This document shows, one piece after another, positions 17,374-25,660 of a stretch of DNA of 64,000 bases. The notes below the pieces were generated by a model. That model had not been told where the DNA came from and did not search any database. It saw only the letters and a list, made by a program, of their open reading frames with translations. Position 1 is the first letter of the stretch. Every line of letters starts with the position of its first letter. Origin of the DNA: Curtobacterium luteum (GTDB taxonomy: Bacteria; Actinomycetota; Actinomycetes; Actinomycetales; Microbacteriaceae); NCBI RefSeq assembly GCF_014646995.1, contig NZ_BMOI01000001.1:62001-126000 (forward strand). The letters run 5' to 3'. Position numbers and translations under genes: made by a program.

Positions 17374-18078
17374 GTGCGCATCGACATCGTCACGATCTTC
17401 CCCGAGTTCTTCTCGGTGCTCGACGTCTCACTGCTCGGGAAGGCCCGGGTCGACGGTCTGCTGGACCTGCACGTGCACGACCTGCGGAACTGGACGACCG
17501 ACCGACACCGCACCGTGGACGACACCCCGTACGGCGGGGGAGCGGGCATGGTCATGAAGCCCGAGCCCTGGGCAGAGGCGCTGTCGTCGGTCCTCCGCGA
17601 GGACGGGTCGTCGACGCTCGTCGTGCCCACCCCCGCCGGGACCCCGTTCACGCAGTCCATCGCCCGTTCGCTCGCGGCGACCTCGGATCACCTCGTGTTC
17701 GCCTGCGGGCGCTACGAGGGGATCGACGCCCGCGTGTTCGAGTGGGCTGCCTCCCGCTGCTCGGTCGTGGAGCTCTCGCTGGGCGACTACGTGCTCAACG
17801 GTGGCGAGGTCGCCGCCATGGCCATGATCGAAGCGGTCGGGCGGCTCGTGCCCGGCGTCGTCGGCAACCCCGAGTCGCTCGTCGAGGAGTCCCACGAGGA
17901 CGGCCTGCTCGAGTACCCCTCGTACACGAAGCCCGCGTCCTGGCGTGGCATCGACGTGCCGGACGTCCTGCTCAGCGGGCACCACGCCCGCGTCGCCGCC
18001 TGGCGGCACGACCAGCAGGTGGAGCGCACGCGACGCGTGCGGCCGGACCTGCTGCCCGACGCGGAGCGCGCCGAGTAG
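17374..18078 (+). CDS. trmD: tRNA (guanine-37-N1)-methyltransferase
   Basis: Methylates G37 next to the anticodon with S-adenosylmethionine, preventing +1 frameshifts. The 234-residue product has the SPOUT trefoil-knot features: [29 protein letters not shown] and [14 protein letters not shown], then the C-terminal DNA-binding-like helical domain ([25 protein letters not shown]). Start GTG 17374 follows the rimM stop by 4 bp. It is the end of the rpsP operon and faces the convergent map gene across a repeat-rich gap. Confidence 0.97.
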   Translation: MRIDIVTIFPEFFSVLDVSLLGKARVDGLLDLHVHDLRNWTTDRHRTVDDTPYGGGAGMVMKPEPWAEALSSVLREDGSSTLVVPTPAGTPFTQSIARSLAATSDHLVFACGRYEGIDARVFEWAASRCSVVELSLGDYVLNGGEVAAMAMIEAVGRLVPGVVGNPESLVEESHEDGLLEYPSYTKPASWRGIDVPDVLLSGHHARVAAWRHDQQVERTRRVRPDLLPDAERAE

Positions 18079-18095
18079 CCGCCTCCGCGCTGGCC

Positions 18096-18166
18096 CCAGT
18101 CTCGGGCTGCGCGACACTCCTCGCGCCCAGCTGCCCGAGGAGTGTCGCTCACCGCGAGTCTCGGGG
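18096..18166. repeat. Family B hairpin, copy B2
   Basis: A perfect 13-bp inner stem GCGACACTCCTCG (18111-18123) / CGAGGAGTGTCGC (18136-18148) with a 12-nt loop, flanked by AGTCTCGG on the left and GCGAGTCTCGGGG on the right. It lies 17 bp after the trmD stop and is a likely terminator or repeat element. Confidence 0.8.
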
Positions 18167-18260
18167 CGTCAGCGGTGCGGTTCGGTGCTGCGCACCATCG
18201 GCCTGGGCCCACGCCGCCGGTTCCGGGACGACGCGCCAGCGGCGTTCCGGCCGTGCCGGT

Positions 18261-18298
18261 GGGGAGAGGCGCGGTGCCAGGCCGCACCGTGCCTCCAG
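18261..18298. repeat. Family A hairpin, copy A5 (between convergent genes)
   Basis: GAGGCGCGGTGC pairs exactly with GCACCGTGCCTC apart from one G-T wobble. It sits midway between the convergent trmD and map genes, bracketed by family B copies B2 and B3. Confidence 0.75.
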
Positions 18299-18341
18299 GC
18301 GGTCGTCTGGCCGCGTCCTCGACCCGGCCGCCCGGCGTGAC

Positions 18342-18410
18342 CGAGCTCGGGCAGGGCGACAGTCCTCGGGGCTGGCGCCCCGAGGACTGTCGCTGCGCGC
18401 GAGTCGCGGG
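18342..18410. repeat. Family B hairpin, copy B3
   Basis: The strongest B copy: a perfect 17-bp stem (18356-18372 with 18377-18393) closed by the tetraloop TGGC, core GCGACAGTCCTCGGGGC. Downstream GCGAGTCGCGGGG echoes the family flank. No T-tract. Confidence 0.85.
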
Positions 18411-18416
18411 GTGGGT

Positions 18417-18445
18417 CGCAGCCTCGTGCTGCGCGCGAGGCTGCG
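18417..18445 (-). terminator. Hairpin immediately after map
   Basis: Arms CGCAGCCTCG (18417-18426) and CGAGGCTGCG (18436-18445) form a perfect 10-bp stem 7 bp beyond the map stop. The whole 374-bp gap 18079-18452 is accounted for by this hairpin and copies B2, A5 and B3; I see no gene in it. Confidence 0.55.
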
Positions 18446-18452
18446 AGGCGCG

Positions 18453-19244
18453 TCAGGCGGACGCCACCTCGCGCTGGGCGCGACGCAGGGTCAGGACCTC
18501 GGGACCCGCGTCGGTGACGGCGACCGTGTGCTCGACGTGCGCGGCGCGCGAGCCGTCAGCGCTCTTGAGCGTCCAACCGTCGTCGTCCTGGTAGAGCTCG
18601 TCCGTGCCCTGCATGAGCCACGGCTCGATCGCGACGACCAGTCCGGGCCGGAGCTTCAGGCCGCGGCCTGGTCGACCGTCGTTCGGGACGTGCGGTTCGC
18701 CGTGCATGGTCCGGCCGACGCCGTGCCCGCCGAACTGCGTGTTGACGTCGTAGCCGGCGTCGTGGGCGACGTGGCCGATCGCGTACGAGACGTCGCCGAG
18801 CTTGTTGCCGACGCGGAACTGCTCGATCCCGGCGGCGAGGGCGGACTCGACCGTCGCGATGAGTCGCTGGTCGTCCTCACGGGGCGTCCCGACCTGCACG
18901 GTCACAGCGGAGTCGGCGACCCAGCCGTCGAGGCTCGCGGCGAAGTCGAGGCTCACCAGATCGCCGTCGACGAGCACGCGGTCGTACGGCAGGCCGTGCA
19001 GCGCGGCGTCGTTCACCGAGGTGCAGAGGTGCTTGCCGAACGGGCTCTTCCCGAAGGACGGGTGGTAGTCGACGTAGCAGCTCACCGCCCCGCGCTCGCC
19101 GATCATCCGCGCGGCGACGCGGTCGAGCTCGAGCAGGTTCACGCCGACGTCGACCGTGTCGAGGAGTGCGTCGAGGACGTCGGCGACGAAGCGTCCGGCG
19201 GCGCGGAGCCCGTCGAGTTCGGCGGGCGTGCGGAGTTCGATCAT
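18453..19244 (-). CDS. map: Type I methionine aminopeptidase
   Basis: Removes N-terminal methionine from nascent proteins. The 263-residue product starts at ATG 19244; the longer frame upstream overlaps the rplS leader on the other strand and is not credible. Metal ligands are in place: D in [21 protein letters not shown] in [17 protein letters not shown] in VVAIEPWLM and the final E in HVEHTVAV. It lacks the N-terminal zinc-finger/SH3-binding extension of the longer actinobacterial paralogue. It stands alone on the minus strand between the trmD and rplS units, so it has its own promoter. Confidence 0.95.
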   Translation of the reverse strand: MIELRTPAELDGLRAAGRFVADVLDALLDTVDVGVNLLELDRVAARMIGERGAVSCYVDYHPSFGKSPFGKHLCTSVNDAALHGLPYDRVLVDGDLVSLDFAASLDGWVADSAVTVQVGTPREDDQRLIATVESALAAGIEQFRVGNKLGDVSYAIGHVAHDAGYDVNTQFGGHGVGRTMHGEPHVPNDGRPGRGLKLRPGLVVAIEPWLMQGTDELYQDDDGWTLKSADGSRAAHVEHTVAVTDAGPEVLTLRRAQREVASA

Positions 19245-19274
19245 GGGTCCATCCTGCCGGGAGCGTCCGTCGTT

Positions 19275-19422
19275 TTGTGTCCTGCTCCCGGTGTGGCAAG
19301 ATGGGACGCTGTGCCCTGGCTGGACTCTGCCACGGGGGAGTCGCCGACACCGGGCACAACCACACACGTTTCCGAAACCGATCCGCGGCGACCCGTGCGC
19401 GTCCGCAGAGAGTGAACCCATC
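19275..19422 (+). promoter_or_regulatory. rplS promoter and structured leader
   Basis: A promoter is suggested by TTGTGT (19275-19280), a 16-bp spacer and CAAGAT (19297-19302). The leader then folds as two nested stems: TGTGCCC (19310-19316) with GGGCACA (19352-19358), and inside it GACTC (19323-19327) with GAGTC (19338-19342) around CCACGGGG. About 64 nt remain before the ATG. This looks like an autoregulatory ribosomal-protein leader for L19, inferred from position and fold only. Confidence 0.5.
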
Positions 19423-19779
19423 ATGAGCCAGCTCCTCGACCACGTCGACGCAGCATCGCTGCGCACCGACGTCCCCGACTTCCGCCCCGGCGACACCATC
19501 AAGGTGCACGTCAACATCATCGAGGGCACGCGCTCGCGTATCCAGGTCTTCCAGGGCGTCGTCATCGCGCGTCAGGGTCACGGCCTCGGCGAGACCTTCA
19601 AGGTCCGCAAGGTGAGCTTCCAGGTCGGCGTCGAGCGCTGGTTCCCGGTGCACTCGCCGATCATCGACCACATCGAGATCGTCACCCGCGGTGACGTCCG
19701 TCGCGCGAAGCTCTACTACCTGCGCGAGCTGCGCGGCAAGGCCGCCCGTCGCAAGATCAAGGAGAAGCGCGACGCCTGA
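19423..19779 (+). CDS. rplS: 50S ribosomal protein L19
   Basis: A 118-residue product with the L19 core [32 protein letters not shown] and [22 protein letters not shown] 19423 gives the standard N-terminus [14 protein letters not shown]; the longer upstream frame is the structured leader. L19 sits at the 30S-50S interface. It heads the rplS-lepB-rnhB group. The gap after it (19780-19980) holds no gene I can support. Confidence 0.97.
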   Translation: MSQLLDHVDAASLRTDVPDFRPGDTIKVHVNIIEGTRSRIQVFQGVVIARQGHGLGETFKVRKVSFQVGVERWFPVHSPIIDHIEIVTRGDVRRAKLYYLRELRGKAARRKIKEKRDA

Positions 19780-19980
19780 TCGCCTTCACAGTGGGTGGCC
19801 GCGAGCCGGACGCCGCTGACGGGCCCTCGTCCATGTACGGTTGTGCGTGGACGAGGGCTCTTCCTTTTCCCGGCGTCCTCGGGTCTCCCGGTGTCGGCTC
19901 CACCAGGTGTCGGCACCTGCCGGCATGACCGGGTGGAGGGCCGCAGTCCGCCGGGGGAGCCTGCACGATCGAGAGTGGAA

Positions 19981-20724
19981 ATGACGGACACGACCAAGGA
20001 ACCGGGGCTCCGGCCGCGCTCGGGGAAGAAGCGGAACGGTGTCCTCACCTTCCTCCGTGACCTCCTCATCATCTTCGTCGCGGCGCTGCTCGTGTCGTTC
20101 CTCGTCAAGACCTTCCTGATCCGGTCGTTCTACATCCCGTCGGCGTCGATGGAGAACACGCTGCAGATCAACGACCGTGTCATCGTGAACGAACTCGTTC
20201 CGGACGTCGTGTCGCTCAAGCGCGGTGACGTCGTGGTGTTCAAGGACCCGGGCGGCTGGTTGACCGGGTCGGACGTCCCGAAGGTCGCGCCGACGACCCC
20301 GGTCGGCAAGGCCGCCGACTGGGTGCTCACGCAGATCGGCCTCGGGACCGGTGACAGCGACGACCACCTGATCAAGCGGGTCATCGGACTCCCCGGCGAC
20401 ACCGTGTCGTGCTGCAACGACCTCGGGCAGATGTCCGTCAACGGCGTTCCGATCAAGGAGCCGTACCTCAAGCTGCCAGCGGGGGCCCCGGCTTCCGCGA
20501 CCGACTTCTCCGTGACCGTGCCGAAGGGCACCATCTGGGTGATGGGCGACAACCGCAACGACTCGAAGGACTCCCGGTACAACGGTGACACGCCCTCGAA
20601 GGGCTTCGTGCCGCTGTCCGACGTCACCGGCCGCGCGTTCGTGATCTCCTGGCCCACCAGCCGGTGGACCTGGCTGAACGACTACCCGGACGTGTTCGCC
20701 GGCGTGGAGGAGCGGGACCGGTGA
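19981..20724 (+). CDS. lepB: Type I signal peptidase
   Basis: Cleaves signal peptides on the outer face of the membrane. The 247-residue product starts at ATG 19981, has a basic cytoplasmic N-terminus (RPRSGKKRNG), one transmembrane helix (FLRDLLIIFVAALLVSFLV), the catalytic serine in YIPSASMENTL (~55) and the catalytic lysine in HLIKRVIGLPGD (~132), plus boxes D/E GDNRNDSKDSR. The Ser-Lys dyad is complete. Its stop overlaps the rnhB start (GTGA), so they are coupled. Confidence 0.96.
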   Translation: MTDTTKEPGLRPRSGKKRNGVLTFLRDLLIIFVAALLVSFLVKTFLIRSFYIPSASMENTLQINDRVIVNELVPDVVSLKRGDVVVFKDPGGWLTGSDVPKVAPTTPVGKAADWVLTQIGLGTGDSDDHLIKRVIGLPGDTVSCCNDLGQMSVNGVPIKEPYLKLPAGAPASATDFSVTVPKGTIWVMGDNRNDSKDSRYNGDTPSKGFVPLSDVTGRAFVISWPTSRWTWLNDYPDVFAGVEERDR

Positions 20725-21425
20725 CCGCGGTCCGCCCCTCGCTCCGGGTCGAGAAGCGGCTGCTCGGCTCCGGCCGTGTGACCGTCATCGGGATGGACGA
20801 GGTGGGCCGTGGCGCGATCGCGGGACCGGTGGCGGTCGGTGTCGCCGCCGTCACGGTCGACGTCGGTCGGGTGCCGCAGGGCGTCGCCGACTCCAAGCTG
20901 CTCTCCGCGTCGCGCCGGGACGCCCTGGTGCCGGTCGTGCAGCGCTGGGCGCCGACCGCGGTGGGCATGGCGTCAGCCGAGGTCGTCGACCGGCAGGGCA
21001 TCGTGCCGGCGCTCGGACAGGCGGGAGCCGCAGCACTCGCGCGGCTGGTGGCGGGCGGTGTCTCGCTCGACGGCGCCGTGGTGGTGCTCGACGGTTCCTT
21101 CGACTGGCTCAGCCGCGCGGTGCCGACGGCGCTCCTGGCCGGTGTCGACCCGCTGGACGTCGTCGTCAGGGTGAAGGCGGACCGGGACTGCGCCTCGGTC
21201 GCTGCAGCGTCCGTGGTGGCGAAGGTCGCCCGAGATGCGCTCATGGTCGCCGCGCACGAGGACGCTCCGCACTACGCGTGGGCATCGAACAAGGGCTACG
21301 GCTCGACCGCGCACTACGACGGCATCCGGAGCGCCGGTGCGCACGCGCTCCACCGCACGTCGTGGTTGCACCAGGCGTCGACCGTGGCGCTGGACGGGTT
21401 CGAGGAACTCGGCGCGGTCGGCTGA
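20721..21425 (+). CDS. rnhB: Ribonuclease HII
   Basis: Removes RNA from RNA-DNA hybrids, including single ribonucleotides. The 234-residue product starts at GTG 20721 inside the lepB stop. The first acidic pair is in VIGMDEVGRGAIAGP; further acidic residues are in VVLDGSFDW and VKADRDCASVAAASVVAKVARD, completing the RNase HII site. WASNKGYGSTAHYDGI is the C-terminal signature. Followed by a minisatellite and DUF2469, the usual actinobacterial neighbour. Confidence 0.96.
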   Translation: MTAVRPSLRVEKRLLGSGRVTVIGMDEVGRGAIAGPVAVGVAAVTVDVGRVPQGVADSKLLSASRRDALVPVVQRWAPTAVGMASAEVVDRQGIVPALGQAGAAALARLVAGGVSLDGAVVVLDGSFDWLSRAVPTALLAGVDPLDVVVRVKADRDCASVAAASVVAKVARDALMVAAHEDAPHYAWASNKGYGSTAHYDGIRSAGAHALHRTSWLHQASTVALDGFEELGAVG

Positions 21426-21440
21426 GGCCGAGGCGCGCGC

Positions 21441-21560
21441 GTCGCGGCGTCGGGGTGGGGGGCGCCGTTCGCGTGTCGCGGCGTCGGGGTGGGGGCGCCG
21501 TTCGCGCGTCGCGGCGTCCGGGTGGGGGCGCCGCTCGCGCGTCGCGGCGTCGGGGTGGGA
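21441..21560. repeat. 33-34 bp minisatellite between rnhB and DUF2469
   Basis: Three full units and a partial fourth begin GTCGCGGCGTC at 21441, 21475, 21508 and 21541 (periods 34, 33, 33). They start 15 bp after the rnhB stop and end before the TAGACT promoter of the next gene. The variation in unit length suggests slippage. It is too regular and spacer-free for CRISPR. Confidence 0.8.
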
Positions 21561-21595
21561 CGGGCCGTCGTGGTCGCCGTAGACTGTGGGACGCG

Positions 21596-21919
21596 ATGGA
21601 TGACGACGAATTCGACGACTACGACCGCGAGGTCGAACTTGCCCTGTACCGCGAGTACCGCGACGTCGTGTCGCAGTTCCGCTACGTGGTCGAGACCGAG
21701 CGACGTTTCTACCTGGCGAACGAGGTCGAGCTCGTCCGCCGGGACACCGAGCATGATTTCTACTTCGAATTGTCGATGACCGATGTCTGGGTGTGGGACG
21801 TCTACCGTTCCGACCGGTTCGTGAAATCTGTTCGAGTCCTCACGTTCAAGGACGTGAACGTGGAAGAACTGACCACGCGGGAACTCGAATTGCCGAAGGA
21901 ACTCGCGCTCGACGAGTGA
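21596..21919 (+). CDS. DUF2469 family protein
   Basis: A 107-residue acidic protein, MDDDEFDDYDREVELALYRE, with the conserved core FRYVVETERRFYLANEVEL and DVWVWDVYRSDRFVKSVRV. It is a conserved actinobacterial family of unknown function nearly always next to rnhB. A TAGACT -10 (21580-21585) lies 10 bp before the ATG and there is no Shine-Dalgarno, so it is probably leaderless. Its codons are noticeably less GC-biased than its neighbours (GATTTC, GAATTG, TCTGTT). Confidence 0.88.
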   Translation: MDDDEFDDYDREVELALYREYRDVVSQFRYVVETERRFYLANEVELVRRDTEHDFYFELSMTDVWVWDVYRSDRFVKSVRVLTFKDVNVEELTTRELELPKELALDE

Positions 21920-21976
21920 CCATTTCCGGGAATCACCGGCGCGGAAGTGACGGAGTGCATTCCTTTCGGATACCGT

Positions 21977-22000
21977 GATCGGGAAAGACTTTCCCCGATC
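21977..22000 (+). promoter_or_regulatory. Hairpin in the 5' leader of the Lsr2 gene
   Basis: GATCGGG-AAAG pairs with CTTT-CCCCGATC (one bulged C) right before the strong Shine-Dalgarno AAGGAG (22001-22006). A TACCGT -10-like hexamer at 21971-21976 would start the RNA at about the hairpin foot. It may stabilise the mRNA 5' end; this is inference. Confidence 0.5.
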
Positions 22001-22011
22001 AAGGAGTCGCA

Positions 22012-22362
22012 ATGGCACAGAAGGTCACCGTCCAGCTCGTCGACGACCTCGACGATTCGCCCATCACCGCGAGCGAAGGCCGCACGGTCGAGTTCGCGTT
22101 CGACGGTTCGACGTACGAGATCGACCTCTCGAACGACAACGTCGACAAGTTCCGTGAAGCGATCTCCGACTACGTCGCCGCCGCGCGCAAGGTGAGCGGA
22201 CGTCGGTCCGGCGGCGCGACCGCGTCGAAGCCGGCACCGAAGCGCGGCAACTCCGAGGAACTCGCGAAGATCCGCGAATGGGCGAAGGACAACGGCTACG
22301 AGGTGTCGAGCCGCGGGCGCATCTCCACGCAGGTGCAGGAGGCCTACGCCGCCGCGCACTGA
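22012..22362 (+). CDS. lsr2: Lsr2-type nucleoid-associated protein
   Basis: A 116-residue H-NS-like protein that binds AT-rich, often foreign DNA and bridges it. The N-terminal dimerisation domain (MAQKVTVQLVDDLDD ... VEFAFDGSTYEIDLS) is followed by a basic linker (RRSGGATASKPAPKR) and the C-terminal DNA-binding domain LAKIREWAKDNGYEVSSRGRIS with the minor-groove RGR hook. It has its own promoter, strong ribosome site and a strong terminator. It is single and sits in a housekeeping neighbourhood. Confidence 0.95.
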   Translation: MAQKVTVQLVDDLDDSPITASEGRTVEFAFDGSTYEIDLSNDNVDKFREAISDYVAAARKVSGRRSGGATASKPAPKRGNSEELAKIREWAKDNGYEVSSRGRISTQVQEAYAAAH

Positions 22363-22372
22363 TCCCCTGCCG

Positions 22373-22406
22373 AAAGGGACCCGGACGATCTCGTCCGGGT
22401 CCCTTT
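22373..22406 (+). terminator. Intrinsic terminator of lsr2
   Basis: A perfect 16-bp inverted repeat, arms 22373-22388 and 22391-22406 (AAAGGGACCCGGACGA and its complement), ending in TTT. It lies 10 bp after the lsr2 stop and is one of few classic terminators in the window. The rest of the gap to 22511 shows nothing I recognise. Confidence 0.85.
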
Positions 22407-22511
22407 CGTCATTCCTGCACAACGGCCATGGCTGAAGTGGTCCTCCACAGCTCTCGATCGTGTCCATCGGACCGATCCGGTGGTGCGTGAACCTGTTCCG
22501 CGGAGGCGGAC

Positions 22512-22874
22512 ATGGAACACGGAACAACGGCACGACTCGGCGTCCACGGGGAATCCCTCGCGGCGGACTGGCTCCGGCAACGGGGATACCGGATCGTCGA
22601 ACGGAACTGGCGGTGTGCTCGCGGCGAGGTCGACATCGTGGCGTGGGACGGGGACACGCTCGTCTTCGTCGAGGTGAAGACCCGCGCGGGTGCCGCGACC
22701 GGGCACCCGTTCGAGTCGATCACCGCGACGAAGCTGACCCGACTCCGCCGGCTCGTCCCGGCGTGGTTCGATGACCACCCGGACGTCTCCGCTCGAGCGG
22801 TCCGGATCGACGCCGTCGCCGTGCACGTCGACGGTCCGCGCAGTGCGGTCGAGCTCGTGGTGGGTGCGCTGTGA
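22512..22874 (+). CDS. YraN family (UPF0102) nuclease-fold protein
   Basis: A 120-residue protein with a restriction-endonuclease-like core: ARGEVDIVAWDGDTLVFVEVKTRAG supplies the D...ExK metal-site residues. The N-terminal helix GVHGESLAADWLRQRGYRIVERNWR is characteristic. Function is unknown; the family co-occurs with comM and dprA, as here, and is thought to act in DNA metabolism. The stop overlaps the comM GTG start (GTGA). Confidence 0.9.
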   Translation: MEHGTTARLGVHGESLAADWLRQRGYRIVERNWRCARGEVDIVAWDGDTLVFVEVKTRAGAATGHPFESITATKLTRLRRLVPAWFDDHPDVSARAVRIDAVAVHVDGPRSAVELVVGAL

Positions 22875-24400
22875 CCGACATCGGACGGGCGTCGGCCGTG
22901 GCGTTGCTCGGGGTGACCGGGCGCCTGGTCGAGGTCGAGGCGCACCTGACCAGCCAGCTGCCGGCGTTCCGGATCATCGGGCTCCCGGACACCTCACTCG
23001 GCGAAGCCCGTGAGCGGGTGCGATCGGCTGCGGCGAACGCGGGTTGCCCGTTGCCAGCCCGCCGCATCACCGTCAACCTCACGCCCGCAGCCGTCCCGAA
23101 GCGCGGGTCCGGGTTCGACCTCGCGATCGCGATGGCGGTGCTCGCCGGGGCCGGCGCCGCCCCGCGCACGTCGGCACGCACCGTCTACGTCGGCGAGCTC
23201 GGCCTCGACGGCCGGACCCGTCCCGTGGTCGGGATCATCCCGATGCTGCTCGCGGCGCGGGACGCGGGCGCGGAGCGTGTGGTGGTCCCCGCGGGCAACC
23301 TCGACGAGGCCCGGATCGTGCAGGGCATCGCGGTCGCGGGCGTCGACTCGTTGCGGGCGGCCGCGATCGATGCCGGTGCGACGCTCCCGCCGGTCGAGGT
23401 CGAGCCGGTCCGGGTCGCGGTGGGGCCGCTCGACCCAGCTGATCGGCCGGAGCCGGAGCTGGCCGAAGTGGTGGGGAACGCGATCGGCGTCCGGGCGGTC
23501 CTCGCGGCCGCAGCGGGCGGTCACCACGTGCTCATGCTGGGGCCGCCCGGGGCTGGCAAGACCATGCTCGCCGAGCGGCTGCCGGGCGTCCTGCCGGACC
23601 TCACCGACGAAGCTGCCCTCGAGGTCGCCTCGATCCGGTCGGTCGCCGGGCACGGTGCGCGGTCGTGGACACGACGGCCGCCGTGGGAAGCTCCGCACCA
23701 CTCGGCCTCGGCCGTGGCGCTCATCGGTGGCGGCAGCGGCGTCATCCGCCCCGGAGCGGTCTCGCGGGCGACGCACGGCGTGCTGTTCCTCGACGAAGCA
23801 CCCGAGTTCCCCCGAGCGGTCCTCGACGCGCTGCGGCAGCCGCTCGAGTCCGGGCGCATCGCCGTGCATCGCTCCGCCGGCGCGGTCGAGTTCCCCGCAC
23901 GGTGCCAGGTGGTGCTCGCCGCCAACCCCTGTCCGTGCGGGCACGCCGGGGTCGCGCACGGCACACCGTGCGAGTGCTCGGCGAGCACGGTCCGGCGGTA
24001 CCTGGCGCGACTCTCCGGCCCGCTCCTCGACCGCATCGACATCCGTGTGCAGATCCCACGTGTGACCACGGCCGCGGTGCGTGCCGCGGACGACCGTGCG
24101 CCCACGACCGCGGAGGCGCGGGCCGTGGTCCTGGCAGCGCGAGACCGCGCGAGCACCCGGCTGCGCGGTACGGGATGGACCCGCAACGCCGACGTCGCCG
24201 GGACGTGGCTCCGTCGTGACGGCACCGGCGCGCCCGGGTCCACGAAGGCCATCGACCGAGCGCTCGACCTCGGCACGATCACCATGCGCGGTTGGGACCG
24301 GATCATGCGGCTGGCCTGGACGCTCGCCGACCTCGCGGAGGCGGACCGCCCGACCGCCGAGCACGTCCAGGACGCCCTCGCGCTGCGGAGCGCGCTGTGA
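22871..24400 (+). CDS. comM: ComM/YifB Mg-chelatase-like AAA protein
   Basis: A 509-residue protein with an N-terminal Lon-protease-like/S5 fold (LVEVEAHLTSQLPAFRIIGLPD), then an AAA+ core with Walker A GPPGAGKT (~223), Walker B VLFLDEAPEF and the metal-site-like segment NPCPCGHAG, then the C-terminal Mg-chelatase lid domain. In Vibrio, ComM is a hexameric helicase that drives branch migration during natural transformation. It overlaps yraN upstream and dprA downstream, forming a DNA-processing operon. Confidence 0.95.
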   Translation: MTDIGRASAVALLGVTGRLVEVEAHLTSQLPAFRIIGLPDTSLGEARERVRSAAANAGCPLPARRITVNLTPAAVPKRGSGFDLAIAMAVLAGAGAAPRTSARTVYVGELGLDGRTRPVVGIIPMLLAARDAGAERVVVPAGNLDEARIVQGIAVAGVDSLRAAAIDAGATLPPVEVEPVRVAVGPLDPADRPEPELAEVVGNAIGVRAVLAAAAGGHHVLMLGPPGAGKTMLAERLPGVLPDLTDEAALEVASIRSVAGHGARSWTRRPPWEAPHHSASAVALIGGGSGVIRPGAVSRATHGVLFLDEAPEFPRAVLDALRQPLESGRIAVHRSAGAVEFPARCQVVLAANPCPCGHAGVAHGTPCECSASTVRRYLARLSGPLLDRIDIRVQIPRVTTAAVRAADDRAPTTAEARAVVLAARDRASTRLRGTGWTRNADVAGTWLRRDGTGAPGSTKAIDRALDLGTITMRGWDRIMRLAWTLADLAEADRPTAEHVQDALALRSAL

Positions 24401-25644
24401 CGCCGCACGGAGAGCCGGGACTCCTCGAGGCCGTGCTCCGGGCGACCGGTTCGCGTGACGTTGATCCGGTCGTGGCCTGCACCCGTGTCGCCTGGTCGGT
24501 CGTCGCTGAGCCCGGGGACGCGATCGCGGGCGGACTCATCGAGGGGCTCGGTCCCGCCGCGGCGTTCGAGGGGGTCCTCGGCGCCGTCGACGACGGGATC
24601 GGCGGGCTCCTCGCGCTCTGCGTCGAACGGGGTGTGGCGGGGACGGACGACCCGACGGGCTACGGCCGGGCGCTGACGAAGGCCGTCGAGCGGTGGCGCC
24701 CACGGCTGGCCCACGCGGACGTCGGGGCCGTGCTGGCCGCAGCGGACGCCGTCGGAGCGCGCCTGCTCCTGCCCGACGGACCGGCGTGGCCGCGGGCGGT
24801 CGACGACCTCGGGCACCATGCCCCCCTCGTGCTGTGGAGCCGGTCGTCGCACGGCTCCGTCGCCGACTGGGGCGACCCGCCGGCGGTCTCGGTCGTGGGG
24901 TCGCGCGCGAACACCGTCGCGGGTTCCGAGGCCGCGGCCGACATCACGTCGCGGACGGCGGACGCCGGGTGCGTGGTCGTGAGCGGGGGAGCGTACGGCA
25001 TCGACGCCACCGCGCACCGCGTGGCGATCGCGGCCGGCGCGACGACCGTCGCCGTGCTCGCGGGCGGCGTCGACCAGCTGTACCCGGCGGGCAACGTCGA
25101 GATGCTCCGGGGCGTCGCCCAGCGGGGTGCGGTCATCGCCGAGTCCCCGCCGGGCACCCGGCCCTCGCGCTGGCGGTTCCTCGCTCGGAACCGGCTGATC
25201 GCCGCGCTCGGCGACGTCACGGTGGTGGTCGAGGCGGGTGCCCGCTCGGGGGCACTGAACACCGCACACCACGCCGGGCAGCTCGGGCGGACGGTGTTCG
25301 CGGTTCCCGGGGCGTTCTCCTCGGCCGCGTCGGTCGGCTGCCACCGGCTCGTGGCGCAGGGCCGTGCGCAGCTCATGGTGCACCCGGACGAGGCCGCGGC
25401 AGCCGCGGTCGCGCACCGGGGCGGGGAGGTCGCTTTGCCGTCGGCGACGCCGCTGCTCGTGCACGACGACCCGGACGTCCTCCGGGTGCTCGACGCGCTC
25501 GGACGTCGATCGCTGTCCGTCGACGAACTCGCTCGGCGCAGCGGGCTGTCGGTCGCGGACGCGACGGACGCGCTCGCGTTGGCGCAGATCCAGGGGCTCA
25601 CCCAGCACGGGGTCGGCGGGTGGTCGCGGACGGCGGCACGGTGA
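24397..25644 (+). CDS. dprA: DNA-processing protein DprA
   Basis: Protects incoming single-stranded DNA and loads RecA. The 415-residue product starts at GTG 24397 inside the comM stop. The Rossmann-like core shows VSVVGSRANTVAGS, VVVSGGAYGIDATAH, AGGVDQLYPAGN and NRLIAALGDVTVVVEAG-type motifs, with SGALNTAHHAG. A C-terminal winged helix (LSVDELARRSGLSVADAT) follows. The N-terminal ~120 residues are an Ala/Gly-rich helical extension longer than in E. coli Smf. Followed after 16 bp by xerC. Confidence 0.95.
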   Translation: MTPHGEPGLLEAVLRATGSRDVDPVVACTRVAWSVVAEPGDAIAGGLIEGLGPAAAFEGVLGAVDDGIGGLLALCVERGVAGTDDPTGYGRALTKAVERWRPRLAHADVGAVLAAADAVGARLLLPDGPAWPRAVDDLGHHAPLVLWSRSSHGSVADWGDPPAVSVVGSRANTVAGSEAAADITSRTADAGCVVVSGGAYGIDATAHRVAIAAGATTVAVLAGGVDQLYPAGNVEMLRGVAQRGAVIAESPPGTRPSRWRFLARNRLIAALGDVTVVVEAGARSGALNTAHHAGQLGRTVFAVPGAFSSAASVGCHRLVAQGRAQLMVHPDEAAAAAVAHRGGEVALPSATPLLVHDDPDVLRVLDALGRRSLSVDELARRSGLSVADATDALALAQIQGLTQHGVGGWSRTAAR

Positions 25645-25660
25645 GCCGTAGCCTGGGGCC

